Shown piece by piece: positions 51,228 through 58,754 of a stretch of DNA of 64,000 bases (its first letter is position 1; every line of letters begins with the position of its first letter). Origin of the DNA: Actinacidiphila epipremni (GTDB lineage: Bacteria > Actinomycetota > Actinomycetes > Streptomycetales > Streptomycetaceae); the NCBI RefSeq assembly GCF_012034175.1, contig NZ_JAATEJ010000018.1, forward strand, positions 116,423 to 180,422, in the 5' to 3' direction. A program made the translations under genes and the position numbers. The notes beneath the pieces were generated by a model. The model saw only the letters and a program-made list of their open reading frames with translations, did not search any database and was not told the DNA's origin.

Positions 51228-52127
51228 ATGACGACGACACCTCCCCTCAGCGTGGCCGTGCTCGGTCCCGGCGGGGTCGGCGGGCTGATCGGGGCGGTGC
51301 TCGCCCGTGCCGGGCACCGGGTGGTCTGCCTGGCGCGCGAGGAGACCGCGGACGTGCTGCGGCGCGACGGACTGGCCCTCCGCAGCGGGCAGTTCGGGGA
51401 TTTCTCCGTCCCCGTCGAGGCGGACACGCAGCTGCGCGGGCCGGCCGACGCGGTGTTCGTGACGGTCAAGGAGGCCGCGCTGTCCGCGGCCGTGGACCGG
51501 GTGCCGCCGCGGGTGCTGGGCGGCGGGGTCGTGGTGCCGCTGCTCAACGGCGTCGACCATGTCCCGGCGCTGCGCCGGCGCTACCCGGCGGACGGGCAGG
51601 TGGTGGCCGGCACGATCAGGGTGGAGGCGACCCGTGTCGCTCCCGGGCACATCGCGCACACCAGCCCGTTCGCGGCGCTGGAGCTGGCCGGGCCGCCGCA
51701 GGGCCTGGTGGCCGCGCTGCGGGCGGCCGGCCTCCAGGTGGCGGTGCGCGACGACGAGACCGCGATGCTCTGGGACAAGCTGTGCTTCCTCGCGCCGTTC
51801 GCGCTGCTGACGACCCGGCACCGTACGGCCATCGGCGAGGTACGGACCCGGTGGCGGGACGAACTGCTCGCCGTGGTGGGCGAGATCACCGCGGCGGCGC
51901 GCGCGGCGGGCGCCCCGGCCGACACCGGCGCGGTGCTGGCCGCGCTCGACGGCGCCCCGGAGGGCATGCGCTCCTCGATGCAGCGTGACGCGGAGGCGGG
52001 CCGCCCCCTCGAACTCGACGCGATCGGCGGCGCGGTGCTGCGGGCCGCCATCGCCCACCACGTCGACGTCCCGGTGACCGCCCGGCTCGTCCGGGAACTG
52101 TGCCAGGAGCAGCCGGAGCGGGGCTGA
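51228..52127 (+). CDS. Ketopantoate-reductase-like protein (PanE/ApbA family)
   Basis: A 299-residue NADPH-dependent reductase. Rossmann motif VLGPGGVGGLIGAVLARAGH (residues 9-29); the catalytic Lys and Glu regions of the family are in MLWDKLCFLAPF and ELDAIGGAVLRAA. Homologs reduce 2-ketopantoate in pantothenate synthesis, but this may be one of several paralogs with another 2-keto acid substrate. ATG 51228 has GGAGG and AGGAG upstream; the 101 bases from the MFS stop allow co-transcription with it. Confidence 0.85.
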   Translation: MTTTPPLSVAVLGPGGVGGLIGAVLARAGHRVVCLAREETADVLRRDGLALRSGQFGDFSVPVEADTQLRGPADAVFVTVKEAALSAAVDRVPPRVLGGGVVVPLLNGVDHVPALRRRYPADGQVVAGTIRVEATRVAPGHIAHTSPFAALELAGPPQGLVAALRAAGLQVAVRDDETAMLWDKLCFLAPFALLTTRHRTAIGEVRTRWRDELLAVVGEITAAARAAGAPADTGAVLAALDGAPEGMRSSMQRDAEAGRPLELDAIGGAVLRAAIAHHVDVPVTARLVRELCQEQPERG

Positions 52128-52130
52128 GGG

Positions 52131-52170
52131 GTGGTGAGGGATGGTGAGGGGTGGTGAGGGGTGGTGAGGC
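52131..52170. repeat. Four tandem copies of a 10-bp unit
   Basis: GTGGTGAGGG, ATGGTGAGGG, GTGGTGAGGG, GTGGTGAGGC from 52131 to 52170, just after the ketopantoate-reductase-like gene. It is noncoding. Confidence 0.85.
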
Positions 52171-52198
52171 ACCCGGGCCGCGGAGGGGGCGGTCCGGG

Positions 52199-52846
52199 TC
52201 AGGGGGTGGCGGCCGGCTCCTGCGGCGCGGCGGCGTCCTGCGCGGCGGCGGCGCGCTTGCCGCGGTAGGCGGCGGTGCGGGCCTTCGTGCCGCAGGCGGT
52301 GCTGGAGCACCAGCGGCGGCGGCCGGGGCGGCTGGTGTCGACGAAGAGCAGGCCGCATTCGGGGCTCGCGCACTCCCGGATACGGCCGGTGGCCGCGCCC
52401 GAGAAGAGGTCGACGGCATCACGCGCCACCGTGCTGAGCGCGGCCTGCTCGCCGCCGGCCAGGGGCACGGTCAGCCGGCTGGTCCCGGCGCGCAGGACGG
52501 GGACCAGCGGCGGGGCGGCGGCCACGGCGTTGACGACGGCCTCGTCGGCGCCCGCCGGCGGCCGGCCGGCGATGAGCGCGCGGGCGATGCGGTAGACGGC
52601 CTCGCGCAGTGCGCGGGCGGCGTCCAGGCCCGCGGGCGTGACGGCGGGCGGGTCGTCGAGCAGGCCGGCCTCGCGGTACCAGCGGGCGAGGTCCGCGGGC
52701 TCCCGCAGCCGCTCATGGCGCCCGCGCCACCGCTCGCCGACCGTCGCGGCGAAGGCCAGGCACAGGCGGCCGGAGCGGAAGACGAAGCGCAGTTCCTGCG
52801 GCGGCACCGCCAGGACGCCCGGGAAGTCGGTTGCCTCGGCGTTCAT
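52199..52846 (-). CDS. ABATE/CGNR zinc-finger regulator
   Basis: A 215-residue protein of the ABATE plus CGNR-zinc-finger family, thought to be stress-response regulators. N-terminal ABATE domain: RSGRLCLAFAATVGERWRGRHERL. The C-terminal finger has C in ECASPECGLLF and CSSTACGTKARTAAYRGKR; the signature CGNR is CGTK here. The start ATG at 52846 is inside the left arm of a perfect palindrome (52844-52870). There is no Shine-Dalgarno, and TATAGT six bases upstream (minus strand) suggests a leaderless transcript. The tail is Ala/Pro-rich. It diverges from the HD-like/VOC fusion gene, its likely target. Confidence 0.85.
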   Translation of the reverse strand: MNAEATDFPGVLAVPPQELRFVFRSGRLCLAFAATVGERWRGRHERLREPADLARWYREAGLLDDPPAVTPAGLDAARALREAVYRIARALIAGRPPAGADEAVVNAVAAAPPLVPVLRAGTSRLTVPLAGGEQAALSTVARDAVDLFSGAATGRIRECASPECGLLFVDTSRPGRRRWCSSTACGTKARTAAYRGKRAAAAQDAAAPQEPAATP

Positions 52847-52870
52847 GTCACGACTATAACTCGTGACATG
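52844..52870. promoter_or_regulatory. Perfect palindrome overlapping both divergent starts
   Basis: CATGTCACGA (52844-52853) and TCGTGACATG (52861-52870) are exact complements separated by CTATAAC. It contains the ATG of both genes and -10-like TATAAC (52855-52860, rightward) and TATAGT (leftward, 52858-52853), each six or seven bases from its ATG. TTGCCT at 52831-52836 could be the -35 for the rightward gene. The likely binder is the adjacent CGNR regulator. Confidence 0.8.
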
Positions 52871-53887
52871 ACGACACGTCCGAAGGATCAGCCCGCGTCC
52901 CCCTGGCCCGCCGCCGAGGAGCTGCTGCGCGAGCGCGGCGCCGGCCGCATGCCGCACCCGGGCGGCACCCTGCTGGAGCACCTGCTGCGGGTCGCCCGGA
53001 CACTGGCCGACTGGGGCGCCGACCCCGACGTGCAGGCCGCGGGCCTGTGCCACGCCGCGTACGGGACGGACGGCTTCGACGACTCCCTGCTCGCGACCGG
53101 CGAGCGGGCGAGGCTCGCCGGCCTCATCGGGGAGCGGGCCGAGGCGCTCGTCCACCTCTACGGCGGCTGCGACCGCTCCGCGGTCTACCCGCAGCTCGGC
53201 CGGGCGCAGCCGCCGGTCTTCCGGGACCGCTTCACCGGAGCCGAGTTCACCCCCGCCGACGCCGATCTGCGGGCCTTCGCCGAGATCACCGCCGCCAACG
53301 AGCTCGACCTCGTCGCGCACAACCCGGACCTCGCCGACCGCTACGGCCCGGCGCTCGCCGACCTCTTCGCCCGCGCCCGCCCGCTGCTGTCCGCCCCCGC
53401 CCAGGACGCCTGCACCCGCCTGCTCGGGCCCTACACCGCCGACCCCGAACCCGGCCCCGCGCTCGACGCCGGGCCCGACGCCGAACCCGGCTTCCGGGTC
53501 AGCCGGCTGGACCACCTCGTCCTGACCGTCGCGGACCTGGACCGTACGACCGCCTTCTACCAGCGGGTCCTCAGCATGGAACCGGTCACCTTCGGCGACG
53601 GCCGCCGCGCCCTGGCCTTCGGCGCGAGCAAGATCAACCTCCACCCGGCCGGCCGCGAGCTCCTGCCGCACGCCGCCCGCCCCACCCCGGGCAGCGCCGA
53701 CCTGTGCCTGGTCACCGACGACCCCCAGGACCGCGTCCTCGCCCACCTCGCGGCCTGCGGCGTCACCCCGGAAGAGGGCCCCGTCCCGCGCACCGGCGCC
53801 CTGGGCCCCTTCACCAGCACCTACTTCCGCGACCCGGACGGCAACCTCGTCGAGGTCAGCACCTATCCCCCACGTCCCCCGGCGTAG
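52868..53887 (+). CDS. HD-like N-terminal domain fused to VOC domain
   Basis: A 339-residue fusion. Residues about 15-170 are helical with HD-type residues (MPHPGGTLLEHLLRVARTLADWG...AGLCHAAYGT...LHLYGGCDR), close to a domain annotated DUF6817 in relatives as I recall. Residues about 210-335 are a VOC glyoxalase-like domain (SRLDHLVLTVADLDRTTAFY and YFRDPDGNLVEV). Metal-type residues appear in both. The reaction is unknown; detoxification of a small reactive molecule is one idea. ATG 52868 lies in the right arm of the shared palindrome, and there is no Shine-Dalgarno. Confidence 0.8.
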   Translation: MTTRPKDQPASPWPAAEELLRERGAGRMPHPGGTLLEHLLRVARTLADWGADPDVQAAGLCHAAYGTDGFDDSLLATGERARLAGLIGERAEALVHLYGGCDRSAVYPQLGRAQPPVFRDRFTGAEFTPADADLRAFAEITAANELDLVAHNPDLADRYGPALADLFARARPLLSAPAQDACTRLLGPYTADPEPGPALDAGPDAEPGFRVSRLDHLVLTVADLDRTTAFYQRVLSMEPVTFGDGRRALAFGASKINLHPAGRELLPHAARPTPGSADLCLVTDDPQDRVLAHLAACGVTPEEGPVPRTGALGPFTSTYFRDPDGNLVEVSTYPPRPPA

Positions 53888-53912
53888 GAACCCGCACCGT
53901 CGACCGGGACGC

Positions 53913-53943
53913 TTGACCTGGAGCGCGCTACAGGTCCGAGCAT
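53913..53943 (+). promoter_or_regulatory. MerR-type promoter with 19-bp spacer and dyad
   Basis: TTGACC (53913-53918) is followed by the dyad ACCTGGAGCG/CGCTACAGGT (53916-53935, 9 of 10 positions symmetric). A -10 placed 19 bases after the -35 falls at 53938-53943 (GAGCAT, weak). The long spacer and dyad are typical of MerR activator sites. A MerR gene lies one gene downstream. Confidence 0.65.
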
Positions 53944-53950
53944 GGGCGGC

Positions 53951-54889
53951 ATGAACAGCACCGACCCCCAGATCGTCCTCGGGACGATGGACTTCGGCAC
54001 CCGTGTCGGCACCGACCGGGCCTTCGCGATCCTCGACTCCTTCGTCGCCGGCGGCGGCGTCTGGCTGGACACCGCCAACTGCTACTCCTTCTGGAACGAC
54101 CCGGGCGGCGTCGGCGGCGCCAGCGAGCGCGTCATCGGCGCGTGGCTCAGGGCCCGCCCCGGCGCACGCGAGGCCGTGCGGATCGCGACGAAGGTCCGGC
54201 AGAATCCGCTCGTCCCGCACTCCTGGCCGGACAGCGCCGAGGGGCTGTCCGCCCGCGCCGTGCACACCGGCGTGGAGCAGAGCCTGGAGCGGCTGGGCGT
54301 GGACCATGTGGACCTGCTCTGGGCCCACGCGGAGGACCGCACCGTGCCGCTTGAGGAGACCGTCGGCGCGTTCGGCGAGCTGGTGGCGAAGGGGGTGGCG
54401 CTGCGGATCGGGGCCGCCAACCACGCCGCCTGGCGCGTCGAGCGCGCCCGGGCGCTGGCGCGGGAGCAGGGCGTGGCGCCGTACTCGGCGCTCCAGTTGC
54501 GCCACTCGCTGGTCCTGCCGCGCCCGCTCACGCCCGTCGCCGAGGGCGGCCACCGGATGCTCGCGGCGGAGGACCTGGACTTGGCGGGGGCGGAGGGGCT
54601 GGCCGTATGGTCGTACAGCTCGCTGCTGTGGGGGTCGTACGCGCGGGCCGACAAGCCTTTTCCGCCGACTTACGATCACCCGGGGACCGCGCGGGTGCTC
54701 GCGGTGCTGGACGAGGTCGCCGGCGAGCTGTCGGCGACGCGCAACGCGGTCGTGCTGGCGTGGCTGATGCGGCAGGGCATCGAGCCGATCGTGGGCGCGA
54801 GCCGGGTGGAGCAGGTCGAGCAGGCGCTCGCCGCGCGGCGGGTGCGGCTCGGCGAGGAGCACATGGCGCGGTTCGCGGCGGCGCGGTAG
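53951..54889 (+). CDS. Aldo/keto reductase under MerR control
   Basis: A 312-residue aldo/keto reductase fold protein. DTANCYSFW (Asp and Tyr), ATKVRQNP (Lys) and VDLLWAHAED (His) are the catalytic positions; VLAWLMRQGIEPIVGASRVEQVEQAL is the cofactor end. I place the start at ATG 53951 (MNSTDPQIVLG); ATG 53942 is an alternative. No Shine-Dalgarno precedes either, and a transcript from the MerR-type promoter should begin near 53950, so leaderless initiation fits. It is followed 25 bases later by a MerR gene, and the pair is probably one operon. Confidence 0.85.
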   Translation: MNSTDPQIVLGTMDFGTRVGTDRAFAILDSFVAGGGVWLDTANCYSFWNDPGGVGGASERVIGAWLRARPGAREAVRIATKVRQNPLVPHSWPDSAEGLSARAVHTGVEQSLERLGVDHVDLLWAHAEDRTVPLEETVGAFGELVAKGVALRIGAANHAAWRVERARALAREQGVAPYSALQLRHSLVLPRPLTPVAEGGHRMLAAEDLDLAGAEGLAVWSYSSLLWGSYARADKPFPPTYDHPGTARVLAVLDEVAGELSATRNAVVLAWLMRQGIEPIVGASRVEQVEQALAARRVRLGEEHMARFAAAR

Positions 54890-54914
54890 CGCCGGCAGTC
54901 AGGCAAGGAGCCCC

Positions 54915-55262
54915 ATGGACACCCTCACCCCGGCCGCGGCGGCCGACCGTACCGGCGTCTCCCTGGAGACTCTGCGCTACTACGAGCGCGAGGGGCTCAT
55001 CGGCCCGATCCGGCGCTCGCCCGGCGGCCGGCGCGAGTACACCGAGGACGACGTCTTCTGGATCGGCCTGGTCACCTGCTTCCGCGAGGCCGGCCTCGGC
55101 ATCGCCGACCTGCGCGGCTTCGTCGCCCTGCTGCGCGCCGAGCACCCGGCGCAGGACCGGGTCGCCTTCCTGCGCGAGCGCCGGGCGGCGCTGGAGGAGC
55201 GGGTGGCGGCGCTGCACCGGGCGATCGGCGTCCTGGACGAGAAGATCGCCTATTACGGCTGA
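54915..55262 (+). CDS. MerR-family regulator
   Basis: A 115-residue MerR protein. Winged helix: AAADRTGVSLETLRYYEREGLIGPIRRSPGGRREYTEDDVFWIG, then a coiled-coil dimer helix (QDRVAFLRERRAALEERVAALHRAIGVLDEKIAYYG). There is no C-terminal metal-binding cysteine, so it resembles small-molecule sensors of aldehyde or quinone type. AAGGAG eight bases upstream of ATG 54915. It probably activates its own operon through the dyad at 53916-53935. Confidence 0.92.
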   Translation: MDTLTPAAAADRTGVSLETLRYYEREGLIGPIRRSPGGRREYTEDDVFWIGLVTCFREAGLGIADLRGFVALLRAEHPAQDRVAFLRERRAALEERVAALHRAIGVLDEKIAYYG

Positions 55263-55280
55263 CGTCCCCACGCCCCGGTC

Positions 55281-55359
55281 GACCGCCCACGCCCCCGGCT
55301 ACGGCTGACCGCCCACGCCCTGGCTGGCCGGCCCCCGCCACCGGCTACGGCTGACCGCC
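55281..55359. repeat. Direct repeats at the MerR 3' end
   Basis: CCGGCTACGGCTGACCGCC occurs at 55295-55313 and 55341-55359, and GACCGCCCACGCCC at 55281-55294 and 55307-55320. The TACGGCTGA part copies the last codons and stop of the MerR gene (55254-55262). The right copy covers the end of the ligase gene. Confidence 0.7.
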
Positions 55360-56466
55360 GCCCGCCCCGGACGGCTCGGGGGCCAGCAGGTCCAGCAGCG
55401 CCTCGGTGCCGCCCCGCGCGAGGGCCGAGCGCTGCCGGGCCGCTCCGGTGCCCTCGGTCAGGAGCCGGTGCGCGCCGTCGGTCACCCGGTCGGCGTCGCC
55501 GAGTTCCTTGAGGGCGGGTGTGATGTGGTCCAGCAGGCCGGCCACCACATCGGCGGCCGGGGCCGGCTTCTCCGTACGCGGGTCGACCAGGTCGCCGTCC
55601 AGGCCGTGCCGGGCGGCGTGCCAGCCGGACGCCTGGAGGATGCTGGCCGGCGGGTCCAGGGGGCGGGCGCCGCGGCGGCCCTCGCGCAGGGCGGTCACCA
55701 CCAGGCCGCGGGCGATCCCGGCGAGGGTGACGGCGCTGCCGACGTCGAGCTGCACGTCGGGGGCGCGTACCTCCAGCGTCGGGTAGTCGTCGGACAGCCG
55801 GGCGTGCCAGTAGAGCTGGTGCCGGTCGCGTACGACACCGGTGGCCAGCAGCGCGGCCACCCGCTCCTCGTAGTGGGTGGCGTCGGCGAAGAAGGGCGGC
55901 GAGCCGCTGACCGGCCAGCGGCCGAAGACCACGGTGCGCCAGCTCGCGAAGCCGGTGTCGCGCCCGTCCCAGAAGGGCGAGTTGGCGCCGAGCGCGACCA
56001 GCACCGGCAGCCAGGGCCGCAGCCGGCCCAGCGCGGCGGCGCCGGCCTGCCGGTCGGGCACGGCCACATGGATGTGCATGCCGCAGATCAGCTGCTCGTC
56101 GGCCAGCCGGGCGGCGTCCGCGCGCAGCTCGCGGTAGCGCTGCGTCCCGGTCACCGGTACCGCCACCTCGGCGACCAGGGGCGCGCCGCCGGTCGCGGCG
56201 AGCCGGCAGTCCACCCGCCGGGCCGCCGCGCCCACCGCCGCACGGAAGCGGGTGAGGTGCGCGGCGACCTCGTCGAGCTGCGAGCACACCGGTGTGGCGA
56301 CCTCGGCCATGGCCTGCAGCAGTTCGGTGTCGACCTCCCCGCGCCTGAGCCCGGGCTCGCTCTCCGCCGCGGCCTGCAGCCGGTCGACGCGGGGCGCGGG
56401 CAGCGCGGTCCGCCGGTCCAGCAGCAGGAACTCCTCCTCCACCCCGAGTGTCACGGCTGTCGTCAT
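55345..56466 (-). CDS. YbdK-type carboxylate-amine (glutamate-cysteine-like) ligase
   Basis: A 373-residue ATP-dependent ligase of the GCS2/YbdK family. TLGVEEEFLLLD is the ATP/metal-binding glutamate cluster; ICGMHIHVAVPD, ALGANSPFW and YPTLEVRAPDVQL are further conserved segments. The substrate in actinobacteria is uncertain: mycothiol, not glutathione, is the main thiol, so gamma-glutamylcysteine synthesis cannot be assumed. The start ATG at 56466. It converges with the MerR gene. Confidence 0.87.
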   Translation of the reverse strand: MTTAVTLGVEEEFLLLDRRTALPAPRVDRLQAAAESEPGLRRGEVDTELLQAMAEVATPVCSQLDEVAAHLTRFRAAVGAAARRVDCRLAATGGAPLVAEVAVPVTGTQRYRELRADAARLADEQLICGMHIHVAVPDRQAGAAALGRLRPWLPVLVALGANSPFWDGRDTGFASWRTVVFGRWPVSGSPPFFADATHYEERVAALLATGVVRDRHQLYWHARLSDDYPTLEVRAPDVQLDVGSAVTLAGIARGLVVTALREGRRGARPLDPPASILQASGWHAARHGLDGDLVDPRTEKPAPAADVVAGLLDHITPALKELGDADRVTDGAHRLLTEGTGAARQRSALARGGTEALLDLLAPEPSGAGGGQP

Positions 56467-56679
56467 AGCAGGCTGCTACCCCCGATCCGGCGGGCCACCG
56501 CATGCGTAATCGCCGGGGCGGCCGGTGGCCGAAACGGGCCGGCCGGTACGGGCGGGGGCGCGGCGGCCGAGGCCGGGGGCGTAAACTGACAGGCTGCGCG
56601 GGCGGCGCCGGCATGCCGGGCGGCGCGGCGGGCAGACGACGGCTTCGGTACGCAGGTGCTGGTGAGGTGGGGTGGCGGG

Positions 56680-57714
56680 GTGCGGCAGGCGGGGGTTCTC
56701 GACGTGGGGTGCCACAGCGCCCTGCTGACGGTGGCGCGGCGCGGGAAGGGCGGGCGGCTCACGTTCGTCTCGACGCGCAAGGTCCGGCTCGGGCTGCACC
56801 ACGCCTTGGGGGACGACGGGCGGCTGCGCCGGGCGGGGATCAGGAGCGTGGAGCAGGCGGTGGCCGGGGCGGTGGCCGAAGCCGCCGCGGGCGGTCCGCG
56901 GCTGCGGCCGGAGGAGGTGTTCCCGTTCGCCACGTCCGTCATCCGGGACGCGCCCAACCGCGAGGAGGTCGTCAGCCGGGTGGCGCGGGCCACCGGGGTG
57001 CGCCTGCGGGTGCTGCCCGGCGAGGAGGAGGCCCGGCTCGCCTACGTGGCGGCGCGCCGCTGGGCGGGCGCCGGGGCCGAGCCGCTGCTGGTGCTGGACG
57101 TCGGCGGCGGCACGGTGGAGGTTGCCGCGGGCTCGGGCGTGCGGCCCGACCGGGTGGTCTCGCTGCCGCTGGGCGCCCGCCGGGTCACCCGCGACCTGCT
57201 CCCGTACGGCGTCGCGCGCTCCGCCGCGCATCTGGACCGGGTGCGGGCGCGGCTGCGCCGGTCGCTGGCCGCGGTCGAGGGCGGCCTGCCGTGCGCCCCG
57301 GCGGGCGGTCACGCGGTGGCCTGCTCCAAGACGTTCACCCAGCTCGCCCGGCTCGCCGCCGCCGGGTCCGGGACCGGGTCCGGGATGGGGTCCGCGTCCG
57401 GGATCGGGTCCGCGTCCGGGACCGGGTCTGCGTCCGGGTCCGGGTCCGCCCGCTCCTGGCGCGAGCTGACCCTGCCGGCGCTGCGGGCGACGATCCCGCT
57501 GCTGGCGCGCACCGGCGTCGCCGCCCGCGGCGAGCTCCCGGGGATCACCCCGCACCGCGCCGAGCAGAGCCTGGCCGGCGCGCTGGTCGCCGAGGCCCTC
57601 ATGGAGTCCTGCGCCGTCACCACGCTCACCGTCTGCCCCTGGTCCACCCGTGAGGGCCTGCTCCTGGAAGCCCTCGACGCCCCGGCGGCCACCGCCGTGC
57701 GGCACGCCGCCTGA
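56680..57714 (+). CDS. Exopolyphosphatase/guanosine-pentaphosphatase (Ppx/GppA) family protein
   Basis: A 344-residue actin-fold phosphatase. VLDVGCHSALLTVARR is motif one, VFPFATSVIRDAPNREEV and RVLPGEEEARLAYVA lie between, and LLVLDVGGGTVEVA is the phosphate-2 loop. A Gly/Ser-rich hexanucleotide-repeat insertion (about 57361-57450) interrupts the C-terminal part. Probably hydrolyses polyphosphate or (p)ppGpp. GTG 56680 (VRQAGVLDVG) best fits the family's start and has GGGTGGCGGG upstream; GTG at 56656 is an alternative. It converges with the MarR gene. Confidence 0.85.
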   Translation: MRQAGVLDVGCHSALLTVARRGKGGRLTFVSTRKVRLGLHHALGDDGRLRRAGIRSVEQAVAGAVAEAAAGGPRLRPEEVFPFATSVIRDAPNREEVVSRVARATGVRLRVLPGEEEARLAYVAARRWAGAGAEPLLVLDVGGGTVEVAAGSGVRPDRVVSLPLGARRVTRDLLPYGVARSAAHLDRVRARLRRSLAAVEGGLPCAPAGGHAVACSKTFTQLARLAAAGSGTGSGMGSASGIGSASGTGSASGSGSARSWRELTLPALRATIPLLARTGVAARGELPGITPHRAEQSLAGALVAEALMESCAVTTLTVCPWSTREGLLLEALDAPAATAVRHAA

Positions 57715-57726
57715 CGGGCCGGCTCG

Positions 57727-58227
57727 TCAGGCCGGCCGGTCCCCGCTCGGGTCGAGGTGCTCGGCCAGGTGGAAGAGCGCGGGCAGCGCGGCGTCCACGG
57801 CGGCGCGGTCGGCCGCGCTGAGCGAGGACAGCGCGCCCTCCATACGGCGCTCGTGCGCCTGGGTCCACGCGTCCAGTTGCTCGCGGCCGGCGTCGGTGAG
57901 GGTCACGACGGAGGCGCGCCGGTCGGCCGGGTCGACCTCGCGGGCCACCAGTCCTGAGGTGATCATCTGCCCGATGAGGCCGCTGACGGTGCTGGCGGCC
58001 AGCCGCTGGCGCGCGGCGAGGTCCCCGACGCGGGCCGGCGAGTTCTCGCCGAGGACCTGGAGCAGCTCCACCTGCGCCATGGGGAGCTGCTCCCACGGGT
58101 ATTCGCTGCGGATGGACGCGCGCAGGGCGCGGCGCAGCCGGGTCACGGCGTCGGTGAGTGCGCGGGCGGCCGGTGCGTCGTTGCCGGTCGTCGATGCGGC
58201 AGAGCGGGGGCGCGGCTGCGGGGGCAT
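57727..58227 (-). CDS. MarR-family regulator
   Basis: A 166-residue winged-helix regulator. VELLQVLGENSPARVGDLAARQRLAASTVSGLIGQMITSGLVAREVDPADRRASVVTLTDAGREQLDAW spans helices 2 to 5 and the wing. The start ATG at 58227 (MPPQPRPRSAAS); a longer frame to 58266 reads into the upstream spacer. Ligand and targets are unknown. It follows the wHTH gene of the Pst group by 66 bases on the same strand, so could be co-transcribed with it. Confidence 0.88.
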   Translation of the reverse strand: MPPQPRPRSAASTTGNDAPAARALTDAVTRLRRALRASIRSEYPWEQLPMAQVELLQVLGENSPARVGDLAARQRLAASTVSGLIGQMITSGLVAREVDPADRRASVVTLTDAGREQLDAWTQAHERRMEGALSSLSAADRAAVDAALPALFHLAEHLDPSGDRPA

Positions 58228-58293
58228 GGGATGAAGGGTAGTGGCTCCCGGCAGCCGTCCCGTCACCCCGCGGCGCCCGCCGCCCCCGGCGTT

Positions 58294-58716
58294 CTACGAG
58301 GTGGTCGGCGCCGCCGAGTACAGCGGCCGGACGTCGAAGACGTAGCCGAGTCCGCGCACGGTGCGCAGCCGGGCGCGCAGCTCCGGGTCGGCGGCGGCCA
58401 GGTGCTCGCGGACCCGCTTGATGTGGACCTCCAGGGTCTTGGTGCCGTCGGGGTGGCCGGGTCCCCAGCAGGCGTCGAGGAGCTGACGGCGGGACAGGAC
58501 CCGTCCCGCGTTGTCCATGAGCGTGGCCAGCAGCAGGAACTCCTTGAGCGGGAGGTGGATGACCTCGCCGGAGATCCGCAGCTGCCGCCCGTCGAGGTCC
58601 AGTTGCACCGGTCCCACGGTCAGCAGCCGCAGCTGCCCCTGGGTGCTCGGAGGGACGACGACGTAGCCGCCGCGGTCGTCCGGTGCGTCGGCGGTGCCGC
58701 CGGGCTGCTGGACCAT
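58294..58716 (-). CDS. Orphan PhoB/OmpR-type DNA-binding protein (no receiver domain)
   Basis: A 140-residue protein, only a winged helix of the response-regulator effector type: LTVGPVQLDLDGRQL...LPLKEFLLLATLMDNAGRVLSRRQLLDACWG...LEVHIKRVREHL...LRTVRGLGYVF. The 25 N-terminal residues do not contain a phosphoacceptor Asp domain. It starts at ATG 58716, 38 bases after the pstCA stop, on the same strand, so belongs to the Pst operon. Probably regulates phosphate-linked genes without phosphorelay control, or is a partner of PhoP. Confidence 0.88.
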   Translation of the reverse strand: MVQQPGGTADAPDDRGGYVVVPPSTQGQLRLLTVGPVQLDLDGRQLRISGEVIHLPLKEFLLLATLMDNAGRVLSRRQLLDACWGPGHPDGTKTLEVHIKRVREHLAAADPELRARLRTVRGLGYVFDVRPLYSAAPTTS

Positions 58717-58754
58717 GCGTGCCTCCTGGGTGTCGGTTCGGTGCGGACCGCGGG

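Noticed and set aside
49701..52127. An 808-codon frame that reads through the MFS gene into the ketopantoate-reductase-like gene
   Set aside because: Its left part is the MFS gene out of frame; only the part from 51228 is coding.
52199..54862. An 887-codon leftward frame
   Set aside because: Only the segment 52199-52846 is a recognisable protein; the rest is antisense to the HD-VOC and aldo/keto reductase genes.
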